Origin: an uncultured Porphyromonadaceae bacterium
GTDB taxonomy: Bacteria; Bacteroidota; Bacteroidia; Bacteroidales; Muribaculaceae
NCBI GenBank assembly: GCA_905193995.1
Contig: CAJJQT010000052.1
Span: forward strand, 1 to 9,209
Reading direction: 5' to 3'
Length of the DNA stretch: 9,209 bases
The notes under the pieces were generated by a model that did not search any database, had not been told where the DNA came from, and saw only the letters and a list, made by a program, of their open reading frames with translations. The translations under genes were made by a program, and so were the position numbers. Below are positions 1 to 6,727 of this stretch, in pieces (within the stretch, counting starts at the first letter, position 1; each line of letters begins with the position of its first letter).

Positions 1-746
1 ATGTTGGCTCCGTCGCTAAGAGCCTTTGCCGGTTCCGGGTGTGTTTCGATGAACAGGCCGTCGGCTCCGACGGCGATGGCGGCGCGGGCTATGGTCTCGA
101 TCATGTCCGGGCGGCCGCCGGTGACGCCTCCGGCGGTGTTGGGCTGCTGCAGAGAGTGAGTCACGTCCATGATGACCGGGCAGCGGCACTCGCGCTGCAT
201 CTCCGGGATGCCGCGGAAGTCGACTACCAGATCGCCGTAGCCGAAGGTGGTGCCACGGTCGGTGACCAGCACGCCCTGGTCGCCGCTCTCGCGCACTTTG
301 TCGACGGCGAATTTCATCGACCCGGGCGCCAGGAACTGCCCCTTCTTGATGTTGACGGTCTTGCCGGTGGCTGCGGCTGCCACGAGCAGGTCGGTCTGGC
401 GGCAGAGGAAGGCCGGAATCTGAAGGATGTCGACGAAGTCTGCTGCCATGCGGGCCTCCGGTGCGGCATGGATGTCGGTCACCACGGGCACGCCGACCTG
501 GCGGCGCACCTCGCCGAGGATCTCCAGGGCCTCGAGGTCGCCGATGCCGGTGAAGGAGTCGAGGCGCGATCGGTTGGCCTTGCGGTACGAGCCCTTGAAC
601 ACGTATGGGATGTCGAGTCTGCGGCAGATCGGTGCGATGTACGAGGCTATGTCGAGGGCCATTTGGCGCCCTTCGATCACGCACGGACCGGCCAGCAGGA
701 AGAAGTTGCCGGTGGCGGAGCTTTTGAGGTATTCGGTGGTTGTCAT
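1..746 (-). CDS. kdsA: 3-deoxy-8-phosphooctulonate (KDO-8-P) synthase, 3' end off window
   Basis: Condenses phosphoenolpyruvate with arabinose 5-phosphate to give KDO-8-phosphate, the cytosolic precursor of the KDO that links lipid A to the LPS core. I translated all 248 visible codons and found no frameshift. Seen: LLAGPCVIEG near residues 17-26, FKGSYRKANRS (50-60), DIHAAPEA, NIKKGQFLAPG, TDRGTTFGYGDL, DVTHSLQQPN and IETHPEPA...SDGAN at the cut end. The family has metal-dependent and metal-free classes. Here the four ligands of the metal-dependent class, known from the Aquifex enzyme, all appear to be present: Cys22, His197, Glu234 and Asp245. The usual length is about 265-285 residues, so roughly the last 20-35 residues lie beyond position 1. 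The ATG overlaps the rsmE stop as ATGA, which fixes the start and suggests translational coupling. Confidence 0.96.
   Translation of the reverse strand, partial: MTTTEYLKSSATGNFFLLAGPCVIEGRQMALDIASYIAPICRRLDIPYVFKGSYRKANRSRLDSFTGIGDLEALEILGEVRRQVGVPVVTDIHAAPEARMAADFVDILQIPAFLCRQTDLLVAAAATGKTVNIKKGQFLAPGSMKFAVDKVRESGDQGVLVTDRGTTFGYGDLVVDFRGIPEMQRECRCPVIMDVTHSLQQPNTAGGVTGGRPDMIETIARAAIAVGADGLFIETHPEPAKALSDGAN
743..746 (-). other. ATGA stop/start overlap between rsmE and kdsA
   Basis: On the minus strand the four bases read ATGA: ATG (746-744) opens kdsA and TGA (745-743) closes rsmE. Such 4-bp overlaps are commonly associated with translational coupling by re-initiation, which would help explain why kdsA has no clear Shine-Dalgarno sequence. 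Confidence 0.85.
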
Positions 747-1456
747 TGCAGTTTCAGTTGGTTGATGATGTGACAGGTGTCGCAGGCGACGAGGGCGGCC
801 GTCTCGGTGCGCAGGCGGTTGTCGCCCAGGGTCACGGGCTGCCAGCCGCTGTCGAGCGCCAGGCGTATTTCGGTGGGGTCGAAGTCGCCCTCGGGGCCGA
901 CCAGTATGGCTGTCGGCTGGCCAGGCACATACTGCCGGGCCAGCAGGCGGCGCGGAATCGTCGGGTCGCAGTAGGCGATGAAGCGTCCTGCCGACTTTTC
1001 TTCGGCAATGTAGCGGGCGAAGGGGGTCATCTCGTCGATCTGCGGCAGGATGGCCTTGAGTGACTGCTTCATGGCCGCCACGGCAATCTTGCGCAAGCGG
1101 TCGGTGTTGATATTCTTGCGCTCGGAGTGGCGGCACTGCAGCGGAACGATGCGGTCGACGCCGATCTCGACGAGTTTCTCGACGAGCCACTCGATGCGGT
1201 CGCTGTTCTTGGTCGGTGCGACAGCCACGGTGATGTCGGCCGGCCATACGCGCGGCATCTTCTCCGAAGCGATGATCTCCACTGCCGCACGGCGCGGGTC
1301 CGCGTCGGCCAGGCGGCAACGGTAGAGGTGTCCGCGGCCGTCGACGGCTTCGAGTTCGTCGCCTTCGCGCATCCGCAGCACGCGCACGCAGTGGCCGGAG
1401 TCGCTCTCGGGCAGAGTCAGCGATGTCTCTATGTCGGGTGCGTAGAACCGTATCAT
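743..1456 (-). CDS. rsmE: 16S rRNA (uracil(1498)-N(3))-methyltransferase
   Basis: Methylates N3 of U1498 in helix 44 of 16S rRNA, at the decoding centre of the 30S subunit, using S-adenosylmethionine. The 237 residues match the usual family length of about 235-250. Seen: an N-terminal PUA-like part with the typical HCVRVLRMREGDEL stretch (21-35), then the SPOUT (trefoil-knot) methyltransferase domain. Within that are the segment PTKNSDRIEWLVEKLVEIGV (81-100), the MKQSLKAILP element (129-138), and the two SAM-site signatures ILVGPEGDF (184-192) and LGDNRLRTETA (210-220). The start ATG overlaps the stop of the upstream transporter gene and the stop overlaps the start of kdsA, so the gene sits as a coupled middle member of the operon. 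The assignment is firm. Confidence 0.95.
   Translation of the reverse strand: MIRFYAPDIETSLTLPESDSGHCVRVLRMREGDELEAVDGRGHLYRCRLADADPRRAAVEIIASEKMPRVWPADITVAVAPTKNSDRIEWLVEKLVEIGVDRIVPLQCRHSERKNINTDRLRKIAVAAMKQSLKAILPQIDEMTPFARYIAEEKSAGRFIAYCDPTIPRRLLARQYVPGQPTAILVGPEGDFDPTEIRLALDSGWQPVTLGDNRLRTETAALVACDTCHIINQLKLQ
1453..1456 (-). other. ATGA stop/start overlap between the MFS transporter and rsmE
   Basis: The minus strand reads ATGA: ATG (1456-1454) opens rsmE and TGA (1455-1453) closes the transporter gene. It is the same arrangement as at 743-746, so three consecutive genes are linked by 4-bp overlaps. Confidence 0.85.
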
Positions 1457-2796
1457 TGCTCGCCTATAGTAGCGGGATTTTCGTGATCCTCGGCGTCGGC
1501 TAGTTCCTTGTCAAATTCTTTGGCGCTGTTGTCGTGGAAGATGAACATGAACAGCACGGCCACGACGAGGGCGTAGGCGGCGAAGATGTACCACGACATG
1601 CGCCAGCCGTCGAGCTGCTGCACGGCATCGAGTCCCGGAGCAAAGACTTCTTTGTTGACTACCAGTGTGCCGGCCAGGAAGGTACCCAGCGAGGCGCCGA
1701 TGCCGTTGGTCATGATCATGAACAGGCCCTGGGCCGACGAGCGCAGCTCGGGCGAAGTCTGCTTGTCGACATAGAGTCCGCCGGAGACGTTGAAGAAGTC
1801 GAATGCCACGCCGTAGACTATGCACGACAGGATCAGCAGCCATACGCCCGACGGAGCTGTGTTGCCCAGGCCGAAGAAGCCGAAACGCATCACCCAGGCA
1901 AACATCGCCATGAGCATCACGCCCTTGATGCCGAACTTGCGCAGGCACACCGGTATGAGCAGGATGCACAGGGCCTCGCTGCACTGCGACAGCGAGATCA
2001 GGAACGTAGGATTGAGCGCGAAGAAGTCGTGGGCATACTGCTCTACGCGGGCGAAGTGGTTGATGAACGTGGTACCGTAGCTGTTAGTGATCTGCAGCGA
2101 CACGCCTAAGAGCATGCTGAAGATAAAGAAGATGGCCATCTGCTTGTTCTTGAATAGCTTGAATGCCGACAGACCGAGAGCGTCGGCTACCGATCCTCCC
2201 GAATTGCGGTTGGTGCCGCAGTCCGGCATCGTCAGCGAGTATATGGCCATGATCAGGCTGATGATACCGCATACGAAGAGCTGCACGTAAGTGTTCTGGA
2301 TAGTCTGGCCTCCAACGGACACGAAATTGACGAACAGCTCGGCGGCTATGAAGCCCACTGTGCCGAACACGCGGATCGGCGGGAAATCCTTGACTGTGTC
2401 GAGTCCGGCCTTGGTCAGGGCGTTGAACGCAACTGAGTTGTTGAGGCCGATCGTAGGCATGAAGAAGGCGACTGACAGCGTGTAGAGCGTGAACAGCGGG
2501 CCGAACTGTATGTCGGCGCCGGCGTCCATGGCGTACCAGCCGGCGGCAAACATGAACGCGCCCGCCAGGACATGGCAGAGGCTGAGCATCTTCTGCGCCG
2601 GGATGTAGCGATCAGCTATGACGCCCACCAGGCCGGGCATAAACAGCGACACCAGGCCCTGCACGGTGTAGAACCAGAAAATATAGTCGCCAAGCCCCAC
2701 ATTGGTGAGGAATAGTCCGAGGCACACCAGATATGAGCCCCATACGGCGAATTCAAGGAAACTCAGCGCCGACAGGCGCACTTTCAGCATATTCAT
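1453..2796 (-). CDS. Nucleoside:H+ symporter family MFS transporter (NupG/XapB-like)
   Basis: Predicted inner-membrane proton-coupled nucleoside permease of the major facilitator superfamily, 447 residues, against about 415-425 for E. coli NupG/XapB. Seen: about 12 hydrophobic segments. The N-terminus LSFLEFAVWGSYLVCLGLFL (11-30) has the family's usual form. The loop-2/3 motif is GVIADRYIPAQK (58-69). RVFGTVGF (142-149) and SAQGLFMIMTNGIGASLG (354-371) also resemble this family. The C-terminus is a polar, acidic cytoplasmic tail from about residue 422. Two in-frame ATGs lie two codons apart (2796 and 2790); I took the first, but neither has a Shine-Dalgarno. A 36-bp gap separates it from the upstream DUF151 gene, with no visible terminator or promoter. 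The exact substrate (purine or pyrimidine nucleosides, or another sugar-like compound) cannot be read from sequence, so I give no symbol. Confidence 0.85.
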   Translation of the reverse strand: MNMLKVRLSALSFLEFAVWGSYLVCLGLFLTNVGLGDYIFWFYTVQGLVSLFMPGLVGVIADRYIPAQKMLSLCHVLAGAFMFAAGWYAMDAGADIQFGPLFTLYTLSVAFFMPTIGLNNSVAFNALTKAGLDTVKDFPPIRVFGTVGFIAAELFVNFVSVGGQTIQNTYVQLFVCGIISLIMAIYSLTMPDCGTNRNSGGSVADALGLSAFKLFKNKQMAIFFIFSMLLGVSLQITNSYGTTFINHFARVEQYAHDFFALNPTFLISLSQCSEALCILLIPVCLRKFGIKGVMLMAMFAWVMRFGFFGLGNTAPSGVWLLILSCIVYGVAFDFFNVSGGLYVDKQTSPELRSSAQGLFMIMTNGIGASLGTFLAGTLVVNKEVFAPGLDAVQQLDGWRMSWYIFAAYALVVAVLFMFIFHDNSAKEFDKELADAEDHENPATIGEQ

Positions 2797-2832
2797 ATTG
2801 ATATCGGATTTTAAGGATTGTCGTTCTTGATG

Positions 2833-3435
2833 TCATTGGCCGAGCTTGCGTTTGATGATGCGGCTTATGCGGGCCGCTTCCTCGTACTGTTCCTCGTCGA
2901 CCAGCCTGGACATCATCTTCTGCAGTTCCTCGACGGCCAGATTCTCGAGTTTGGGCTCGTTGTTGGTCTCGGCCGAGTGGTCGGGGACCTGGCTGTTTTC
3001 GTCGGAAGCTACCGTCGGATCGTTCTCGATGATGAAACCTGTCTCGTGCAGGATGGCATTGGTGGTCCAGATGGGCGCGTAGCAGCGCATGGCTATCGCT
3101 ATGGCGTCGGAGGTGCGGGCGTCGAGCACAATCTGGCGCTCGCCGTCGGTAAAGGTCAGCTCCGACGAGTAGACGCCGTTCTCGAACTTGTAGATGAATA
3201 CATCCTCGAGCCGGATCCCGAAAGCCTTGGTGAAGTTGACGAACAGGTCGTGGGTGAGCGGGCGCGGCGGAGTAATGCCCTCCATGCGGATGGCGATCGA
3301 CTGCGCTTCGGGGGCCCCTATCACCACCGGAATGCGGTAAGGACCGTCGTCCTGAGCCAGCAGCAGCGCGTAGGCGCCCGACTGCAGCTGGGTATATGAG
3401 ATTCCTAAGACTTTGAGCTTTACTCGGTCTTCCAT
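2833..3435 (-). CDS. Bifunctional nuclease (DUF151) domain plus C-terminal UVR domain protein
   Basis: A 200-residue protein with two parts. Residues about 5-135 match the bifunctional nuclease (BFN/DUF151) family: [10 protein letters not shown] (39-48), RPLTHDLF (58-65), a VYSSEL strand (88-93) and [13 protein letters not shown] (105-117). An acidic, polar linker (about 136-163) leads to a UVR-like helical hairpin, [13 protein letters not shown]...[14 protein letters not shown] (166-198), the type of motif that mediates UvrB-UvrC contact. Nuclease activity on RNA and DNA was reported for a plant homologue; the bacterial role is poorly defined, so a nucleic-acid function is inference. The start at 3435 overlaps the last 16 bp of mnmA, implying coupled translation. 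The reading frame stays open upstream through mnmA, but that extension has no family similarity and runs over conserved mnmA codons in another frame. Confidence 0.9.
   Translation of the reverse strand: MEDRVKLKVLGISYTQLQSGAYALLLAQDDGPYRIPVVIGAPEAQSIAIRMEGITPPRPLTHDLFVNFTKAFGIRLEDVFIYKFENGVYSSELTFTDGERQIVLDARTSDAIAIAMRCYAPIWTTNAILHETGFIIENDPTVASDENSQVPDHSAETNNEPKLENLAVEELQKMMSRLVDEEQYEEAARISRIIKRKLGQ
3420..3435 (-). other. 16-bp overlap of the mnmA 3' end with the DUF151 gene start
   Basis: The DUF151 ATG (3435-3433) lies inside the final codons of mnmA, whose TAA is at 3422-3420, in a different frame. A ribosome finishing mnmA would stop only 13 bases past this ATG, so coupled re-initiation is plausible. 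Confidence 0.75.
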
Positions 3436-4547
3436 GTCATGTTGTATATTTGGGATGGTTGTGTGTCTGTGTCGCGGCCTGTGATCAGACCCGAGCCGAG
3501 GCAGCGATGTCCGTCGGCGTCGTATATGACGGCAAACTGGCCCGGAGCGATGCCCTGGACCTTGCGCTCGCTCTCTATGACGTATCGGCCGCTGCCGTCG
3601 AGCCGTGTCAGGCGTGCCGGTATGAATTCGGGCATATGGCGGTTCTTGAACGTCACGGCAGCGCCGTCGCAAGGCTGTCCGGCCCACGGGTCGAGGGTTA
3701 TGAAGCGCGTTTCTGTCAGGTGTAGCGTGCGGCCGTACTGGCGCTCGGTGCCGTAGCCGCCCGACACGTAGATGACGTTCTGATCTACGTCCTTGTCGAC
3801 CACGAACCATGGGCCGCCGCTCAGCCCCAATCCCTTGCGCTGGCCGATTGTATGGAACCAGAATCCGCGGTGCTCGCCCAGCACGCGGCCGGTCTCGAGC
3901 TCGACGATCTTGCCGGGATGCTCGCCCAGGTGACGGCGTAGAAAGTCGTTGTAATTGATCTTGCCAAGGAAGCAGATGCCCTGGCTGTCCTTGCGACGCG
4001 CGTTGGGCAGGCGCGTCTCCAGAGCTATGCGGCGCACCTCGCTCTTGGGGAGGTCGCCGATCGGGAATGTGATGTGGCGCAGCTGTTCGCCGGTGATGCG
4101 GGCCAGGAAGTCTGTCTGGTCCTTGACAGGGTCGACAGCCGTCGTGAGCCATTTGCGGCCCTCGGCGTCGGTCTCGGTCGAGGCATAGTGGCCGCTGGCC
4201 GTCAGGTCGAACTCATGGCCCCAGCGCTGCTCGAAGAAGCCGAACTTGATGACCAGGTTGCACATCATGTCGGGGTTGGGCGTCAGGCCGGCGCGGACAG
4301 TCTGCAGGGCGTATTCCATCACATACTGCCAGTACTCGTCGTGCAGCGGCACTATGTCGAGCGGCAGACCGTAGCGGGCGGCGATCAGACGGCACATCTC
4401 GATGTCCTCCTCGTAAGAACAGTCACCGAGACCGTCGTCGCGGCCGATACGTATGTAGAACAGATGCACGTCGTGACCCTGCTCGACAAGCCGGTGAACG
4501 GCCACGGCCGAGTCTACGCCTCCCGATATCAGTGCGGCTATTTTCAT
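3420..4547 (-). CDS. mnmA: tRNA-specific 2-thiouridylase MnmA
   Basis: Adds sulfur at position 2 of wobble uridine 34 in tRNA-Lys, -Glu and -Gln, after ATP activation of the base, in the cytoplasm. The 375 residues fit the usual 360-380. Seen: an N-terminal PP-loop SGGVDS (8-13); the catalytic cysteine region TPNPDMMCN with Cys96; ASGHYAS (117-123); the [11 protein letters not shown] element (139-149); and [12 protein letters not shown] (184-195) with the second catalytic cysteine Cys192. [19 protein letters not shown] (232-250) opens the central and C-terminal beta domains. The form FYIRIG...[11 protein letters not shown] near the N-terminus resembles a Bacteroidales MnmA type; that order often carries more than one mnmA, so a paralogue may exist elsewhere. 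I chose the ATG at 4547 because the PP-loop begins within ten residues of it. A 22-bp gap separates it from the upstream gene, with no Shine-Dalgarno. Confidence 0.95.
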   Translation of the reverse strand: MKIAALISGGVDSAVAVHRLVEQGHDVHLFYIRIGRDDGLGDCSYEEDIEMCRLIAARYGLPLDIVPLHDEYWQYVMEYALQTVRAGLTPNPDMMCNLVIKFGFFEQRWGHEFDLTASGHYASTETDAEGRKWLTTAVDPVKDQTDFLARITGEQLRHITFPIGDLPKSEVRRIALETRLPNARRKDSQGICFLGKINYNDFLRRHLGEHPGKIVELETGRVLGEHRGFWFHTIGQRKGLGLSGGPWFVVDKDVDQNVIYVSGGYGTERQYGRTLHLTETRFITLDPWAGQPCDGAAVTFKNRHMPEFIPARLTRLDGSGRYVIESERKVQGIAPGQFAVIYDADGHRCLGSGLITGRDTDTQPSQIYNMTWKTE

Positions 4548-4569
4548 TCTATGTCGCTGGGGACGGGCA

Positions 4570-5463
4570 TCAGTATCCCGAGTTGGTGCGGAGTGTGGCC
4601 AATGCGGCCAGCAGTCCGTCGATGTCGAAGTTCTTGGCCAGCAGCCGGTGGCGCGAGTCAAGCAGATAGAAGTCGGGCGAGCGGCGCAGCGGGAAATATT
4701 CGGCTGCGTCGGCCGATGCGCCGTTGATCCAGTCGGTAGGATACGACGTGGCAGCCCCGCGCCATGCATCGCTTGCTTCGGAGGGCTCCAGAGAGATCAC
4801 TGTCAGCAGTCCCGCCTTGATCAGAGCCGTGGCGTTGATGTCGGCCGACAGCCGGATACGCGCCAGGGCGCAGTTGTCGCATTCGTGGTCGTTGAAGAAC
4901 AGGACTATGATCTGCGTCCGTGTCTCATCGAGCGAGTGTTTCTCGCCGTCAAGCGTCACATAGTCGAGGTGGTTCACCCGGCCGTTGATGCGCGTGTTGT
5001 CCATTATCTGCATCTGCGACTGGAAGCGTGCCTTGTCGGCTCCCTTGATCTTGCCGTGGGTGGCCACGGCCTTGGCGAAGGGATAGTAGATTTCCTCGCT
5101 GATGAGCATGGCTGTGTCGCTGTAGCACCAGCCCTCGGCCATACGGGCCAGCCCAAGTGTGTGCGGCCCCGACTTTTTCACGGATTCCAGCAGGCGGTCT
5201 ATGGCTACGTGCACGCTGTCGGCCGTGGCGTAGGGCATGAATGATATCCAGTCGCCGAACGTGTCGTTGAGCTTATCCTTGGTCGAGAACGCCGACTTGA
5301 AGTTGCAGCGGTCCCAGAAGTGGGTAACGAGGTAGTCGCACCGCTCGCCCAGGCTGACCATGTCGTCGGGCGGAACGGGATAGGGGAAAATGTCGCCGTC
5401 GGCCGCACGAAGGCCCGCGCAGGCTGTCATGGCCACGATCAGTGAGAGTATCAGTCGTTTCAT
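4570..5463 (-). CDS. Exported DUF5106 / thioredoxin-like fold protein with a CDNC motif
   Basis: A 297-residue exported protein of unknown specific role. Seen: an N-terminal signal (1-21, KR then hydrophobic [17 protein letters not shown]). Cleavage could be by signal peptidase I after LRA, or it could be a weak lipoprotein box (MTAC, Cys15). A DUF5106-like region follows, with [14 protein letters not shown] (42-55), FGDWISFMP (69-77), and a helical stretch with [12 protein letters not shown] (122-133). The C-terminal half looks like a TlpA/AhpC-type thioredoxin fold: [14 protein letters not shown] (185-198) with the CxxC at 195 and 198, and [10 protein letters not shown] (260-269), where Pro263 is in the position expected for the cis-proline. 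A periplasmic thiol-disulfide function is therefore inferred, not shown. It is the first gene after the promoter at about 5504-5512, and directly follows the T9SS operon. Confidence 0.8.
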   Translation of the reverse strand: MKRLILSLIVAMTACAGLRAADGDIFPYPVPPDDMVSLGERCDYLVTHFWDRCNFKSAFSTKDKLNDTFGDWISFMPYATADSVHVAIDRLLESVKKSGPHTLGLARMAEGWCYSDTAMLISEEIYYPFAKAVATHGKIKGADKARFQSQMQIMDNTRINGRVNHLDYVTLDGEKHSLDETRTQIIVLFFNDHECDNCALARIRLSADINATALIKAGLLTVISLEPSEASDAWRGAATSYPTDWINGASADAAEYFPLRRSPDFYLLDSRHRLLAKNFDIDGLLAALATLRTNSGY

Positions 5464-5503
5464 AAGATTATATTGTCGTGATCGGTTTGTATTTGATTCT
5501 CTT

Positions 5504-5512
5504 GCAAAGTTA
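5504..5512 (-). promoter_or_regulatory. Bacteroidota-type -7 promoter element (TAnnTTTGC) for the DUF5106-mnmA-kdsA operon
   Basis: On the minus strand positions 5512-5504 read TAACTTTGC, an exact match to the -7 consensus TAnnTTTG used by the primary sigma factor of Bacteroides, followed by C. It lies in the only AT-rich intergenic region and about 40 bp upstream of the ATG at 5463, giving a predicted 5' leader of roughly 35 nt. I do not see a clean -33 TTTG at the usual 19-21 bp spacing; the closest candidate is AGTG at 5534-5531. Confidence 0.65.
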
Positions 5513-5520
5513 GGTAAAAA

Positions 5521-5549
5521 TTTGATAAATCACTATCTTTTTTGATAAA
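5521..5549. repeat. 9-bp direct repeat TTTGATAAA, 20 bp apart, next to the promoter
   Basis: On the plus strand TTTGATAAA occurs at 5521-5529 and again at 5541-5549, exactly 20 bp (about two helical turns) apart, covering the -33 region of the promoter at 5504-5512. It could be an operator for a dimeric regulator, or a chance product of AT-rich sequence. The second copy overlaps the T-tract of the gldN terminator. Confidence 0.4.
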
Positions 5550-5590
5550 AACGGCCTGCCGCAGCCCGGTGCTGGGTTGCGGCAGGCCGT
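5547..5590 (-). terminator. Rho-independent terminator of the gldL-gldM-gldN operon
   Basis: An inverted repeat with arms 5551-5567 and 5574-5590 and a 6-nt loop. The outer 13 base pairs are perfect (ACGGCCTGCCGCA against TGCGGCAGGCCGT) and the inner three also pair, with one mismatch between them. In the minus-strand transcript the stem is followed directly by a short U run (5551-5547). It starts about 20 bp past the gldN stop. No T run follows on the plus strand, so it serves the minus strand. Confidence 0.85.
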
Positions 5591-5611
5591 ATGCAGGTTG
5601 TGCGGCACGGA

Positions 5612-6712
5612 TCACTTGCGGCGGCGCACCGAGCGGGCCGCGCCTGCCGAGCGCGATGCGGGTGATTCCTTCACGCGCGATGCAGGTCGCTTGTTCGATG
5701 CGCGGCGTGCCGAGCGGTTTGCGCGGGCCGGGCGCGCGGTCTGCTCGGCCACCTGGGTCGAGTCGTCGCCGGCCTCAAGTGCGGCGCGCGCGTCGGCGCG
5801 GGCCTGCAGTTCGTCGCGGGTGGGAGTCCACAGGTTGTCCTCGAAGTGGTCAAGACGGGCCTGGATGCTGTCGCGGGCGTGCTTGAGGTCCTCCTGATCC
5901 GGGTACATCTGCGCCAGCGACTTGTTCTTCAGGTTGCGCGTCTTGTAGATCTCGCCGTCGTACATATTGAGGGTGAAGTAGTCATCGTAGGTGCAGGTGG
6001 GCAGATTGTTGTCGTCGTTGACAAAAATCTGTTGCAGTGCCAGGTGCGGCCGCAGGTCATTCATCTGAATCCAGAACATCGGGTAGCGGATGGCTTCGCC
6101 GCCGAAGTCGCCCGAGCGGTGCAGCACGGGGCAGATGGCCTCGACGGTCGGACGCAGACGGTTGTTGCGGGTGTCGAATGTCCACTTTTCGATGATGTAG
6201 TAGCTGAGCACCTCGTTAGAGGGTACGTCGCTCTCGTCGATGGTGAAGCGCGGATTCTTCTCGCTGGAGCCACGCGCGGGCTCGTAGATGATGTGGAATC
6301 GGTCGAGAATATCCTTGACCGGTACCTGATATTTCTCGTTGAATATCTCGCGGCCGTCGAGGTATTCGTAGGCCTTCAGGCTGTTGTCGGCCAGCAGGCG
6401 CATGATGATGCGGAACAGATTCTCATGGCCTTCCTCAAGTTCCTCAGGGAAGTAGAGGGGAGCGTTGGCGTCCTTGTCAAGATCGAGTTCGCGGTAGATG
6501 ATGCGCATCCACTGCACGTCGGCGTCGCTGAGGCCCTGGTTGTCGTAGAGACCCTGCATGCGTTCGGTGACGCCGGTCTGCTGCTGTTGCGCCTGGCGAT
6601 CGCCGGGGCGGCGGCGCGTGACGGTCGAGCCCGTGGACGTGTCCTGCGCCACGATGGCGGCTCCGGCCGTGGCCAGCACGATGGCTGAAAGTGTATATCT
6701 GAGTGCTTTCAT
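5612..6712 (-). CDS. gldN: Type IX secretion system ring protein GldN/PorN
   Basis: Periplasmic T9SS component that, in studied species, forms a ring with the lipoprotein GldK/PorK under the outer membrane and contacts the periplasmic part of GldM. Length 366 residues. Seen: a signal peptide (1-22, ending AIVAQ), a Gln/Arg-rich linker (33-46), then the family body including DADVQWMRIIYRELDL (63-78), LYFPEE (86-91), VLSYYIIEKWTFD (168-180), the CPVLHRSGDFGGEAIRYPMFW stretch beginning at 194, and TYDDYFTLNMYDGEIYKTRN (241-260). Two cysteines, Cys194 and Cys240, remain in the mature form. From about residue 325 the C-terminus is a low-complexity Arg/Ala/Ser tail ending RRRK. It lies 15 bp after gldM and is followed by a terminator, so it closes the operon. 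The start was chosen because the signal peptide follows it directly. Confidence 0.92.
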   Translation of the reverse strand: MKALRYTLSAIVLATAGAAIVAQDTSTGSTVTRRRPGDRQAQQQQTGVTERMQGLYDNQGLSDADVQWMRIIYRELDLDKDANAPLYFPEELEEGHENLFRIIMRLLADNSLKAYEYLDGREIFNEKYQVPVKDILDRFHIIYEPARGSSEKNPRFTIDESDVPSNEVLSYYIIEKWTFDTRNNRLRPTVEAICPVLHRSGDFGGEAIRYPMFWIQMNDLRPHLALQQIFVNDDNNLPTCTYDDYFTLNMYDGEIYKTRNLKNKSLAQMYPDQEDLKHARDSIQARLDHFEDNLWTPTRDELQARADARAALEAGDDSTQVAEQTARPARANRSARRASNKRPASRVKESPASRSAGAARSVRRRK

Positions 6713-6727
6713 AAGCTATGGATGTTT

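Noticed and set aside
16..684. A minus-strand 222-residue open frame inside kdsA.
   Set aside because: The frame starting at 746 gives a clear, uninterrupted KdsA; the other is an Arg/His/Pro-rich shadow on the same strand.
3436..4152. An upstream in-frame extension of the DUF151 protein that would add about 239 residues.
   Set aside because: It runs in another frame over well-conserved mnmA codons, and its Arg/Pro/His-rich translation resembles no family; GC-rich sequence simply lacks stops there.
4548..4769. An upstream in-frame extension of MnmA of 74 residues, overlapping the DUF5106 gene.
   Set aside because: The MnmA PP-loop sits just after the ATG at 4547, as in the family; the extension is a shifted-frame reading of the thioredoxin-like C-terminus.
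5551..5590. Possible small RNA, riboswitch or mobile-element end, because of the long perfect inverted repeat.
   Set aside because: It lies about 20 bp past the gldN stop and is followed by a U run on the minus strand, so a terminator explains it; no transposase, target duplication or aptamer-like fold is seen.
5846..6688. A 280-residue plus-strand open frame antisense to gldN, and similar plus-strand frames elsewhere (39-773, 1127-1486, 4074-4727, 7367-7789).
   Set aside because: All lie opposite confidently identified genes and have Val/Ala/Gly/Arg-biased composition typical of GC-rich antisense frames; no recognisable domain.
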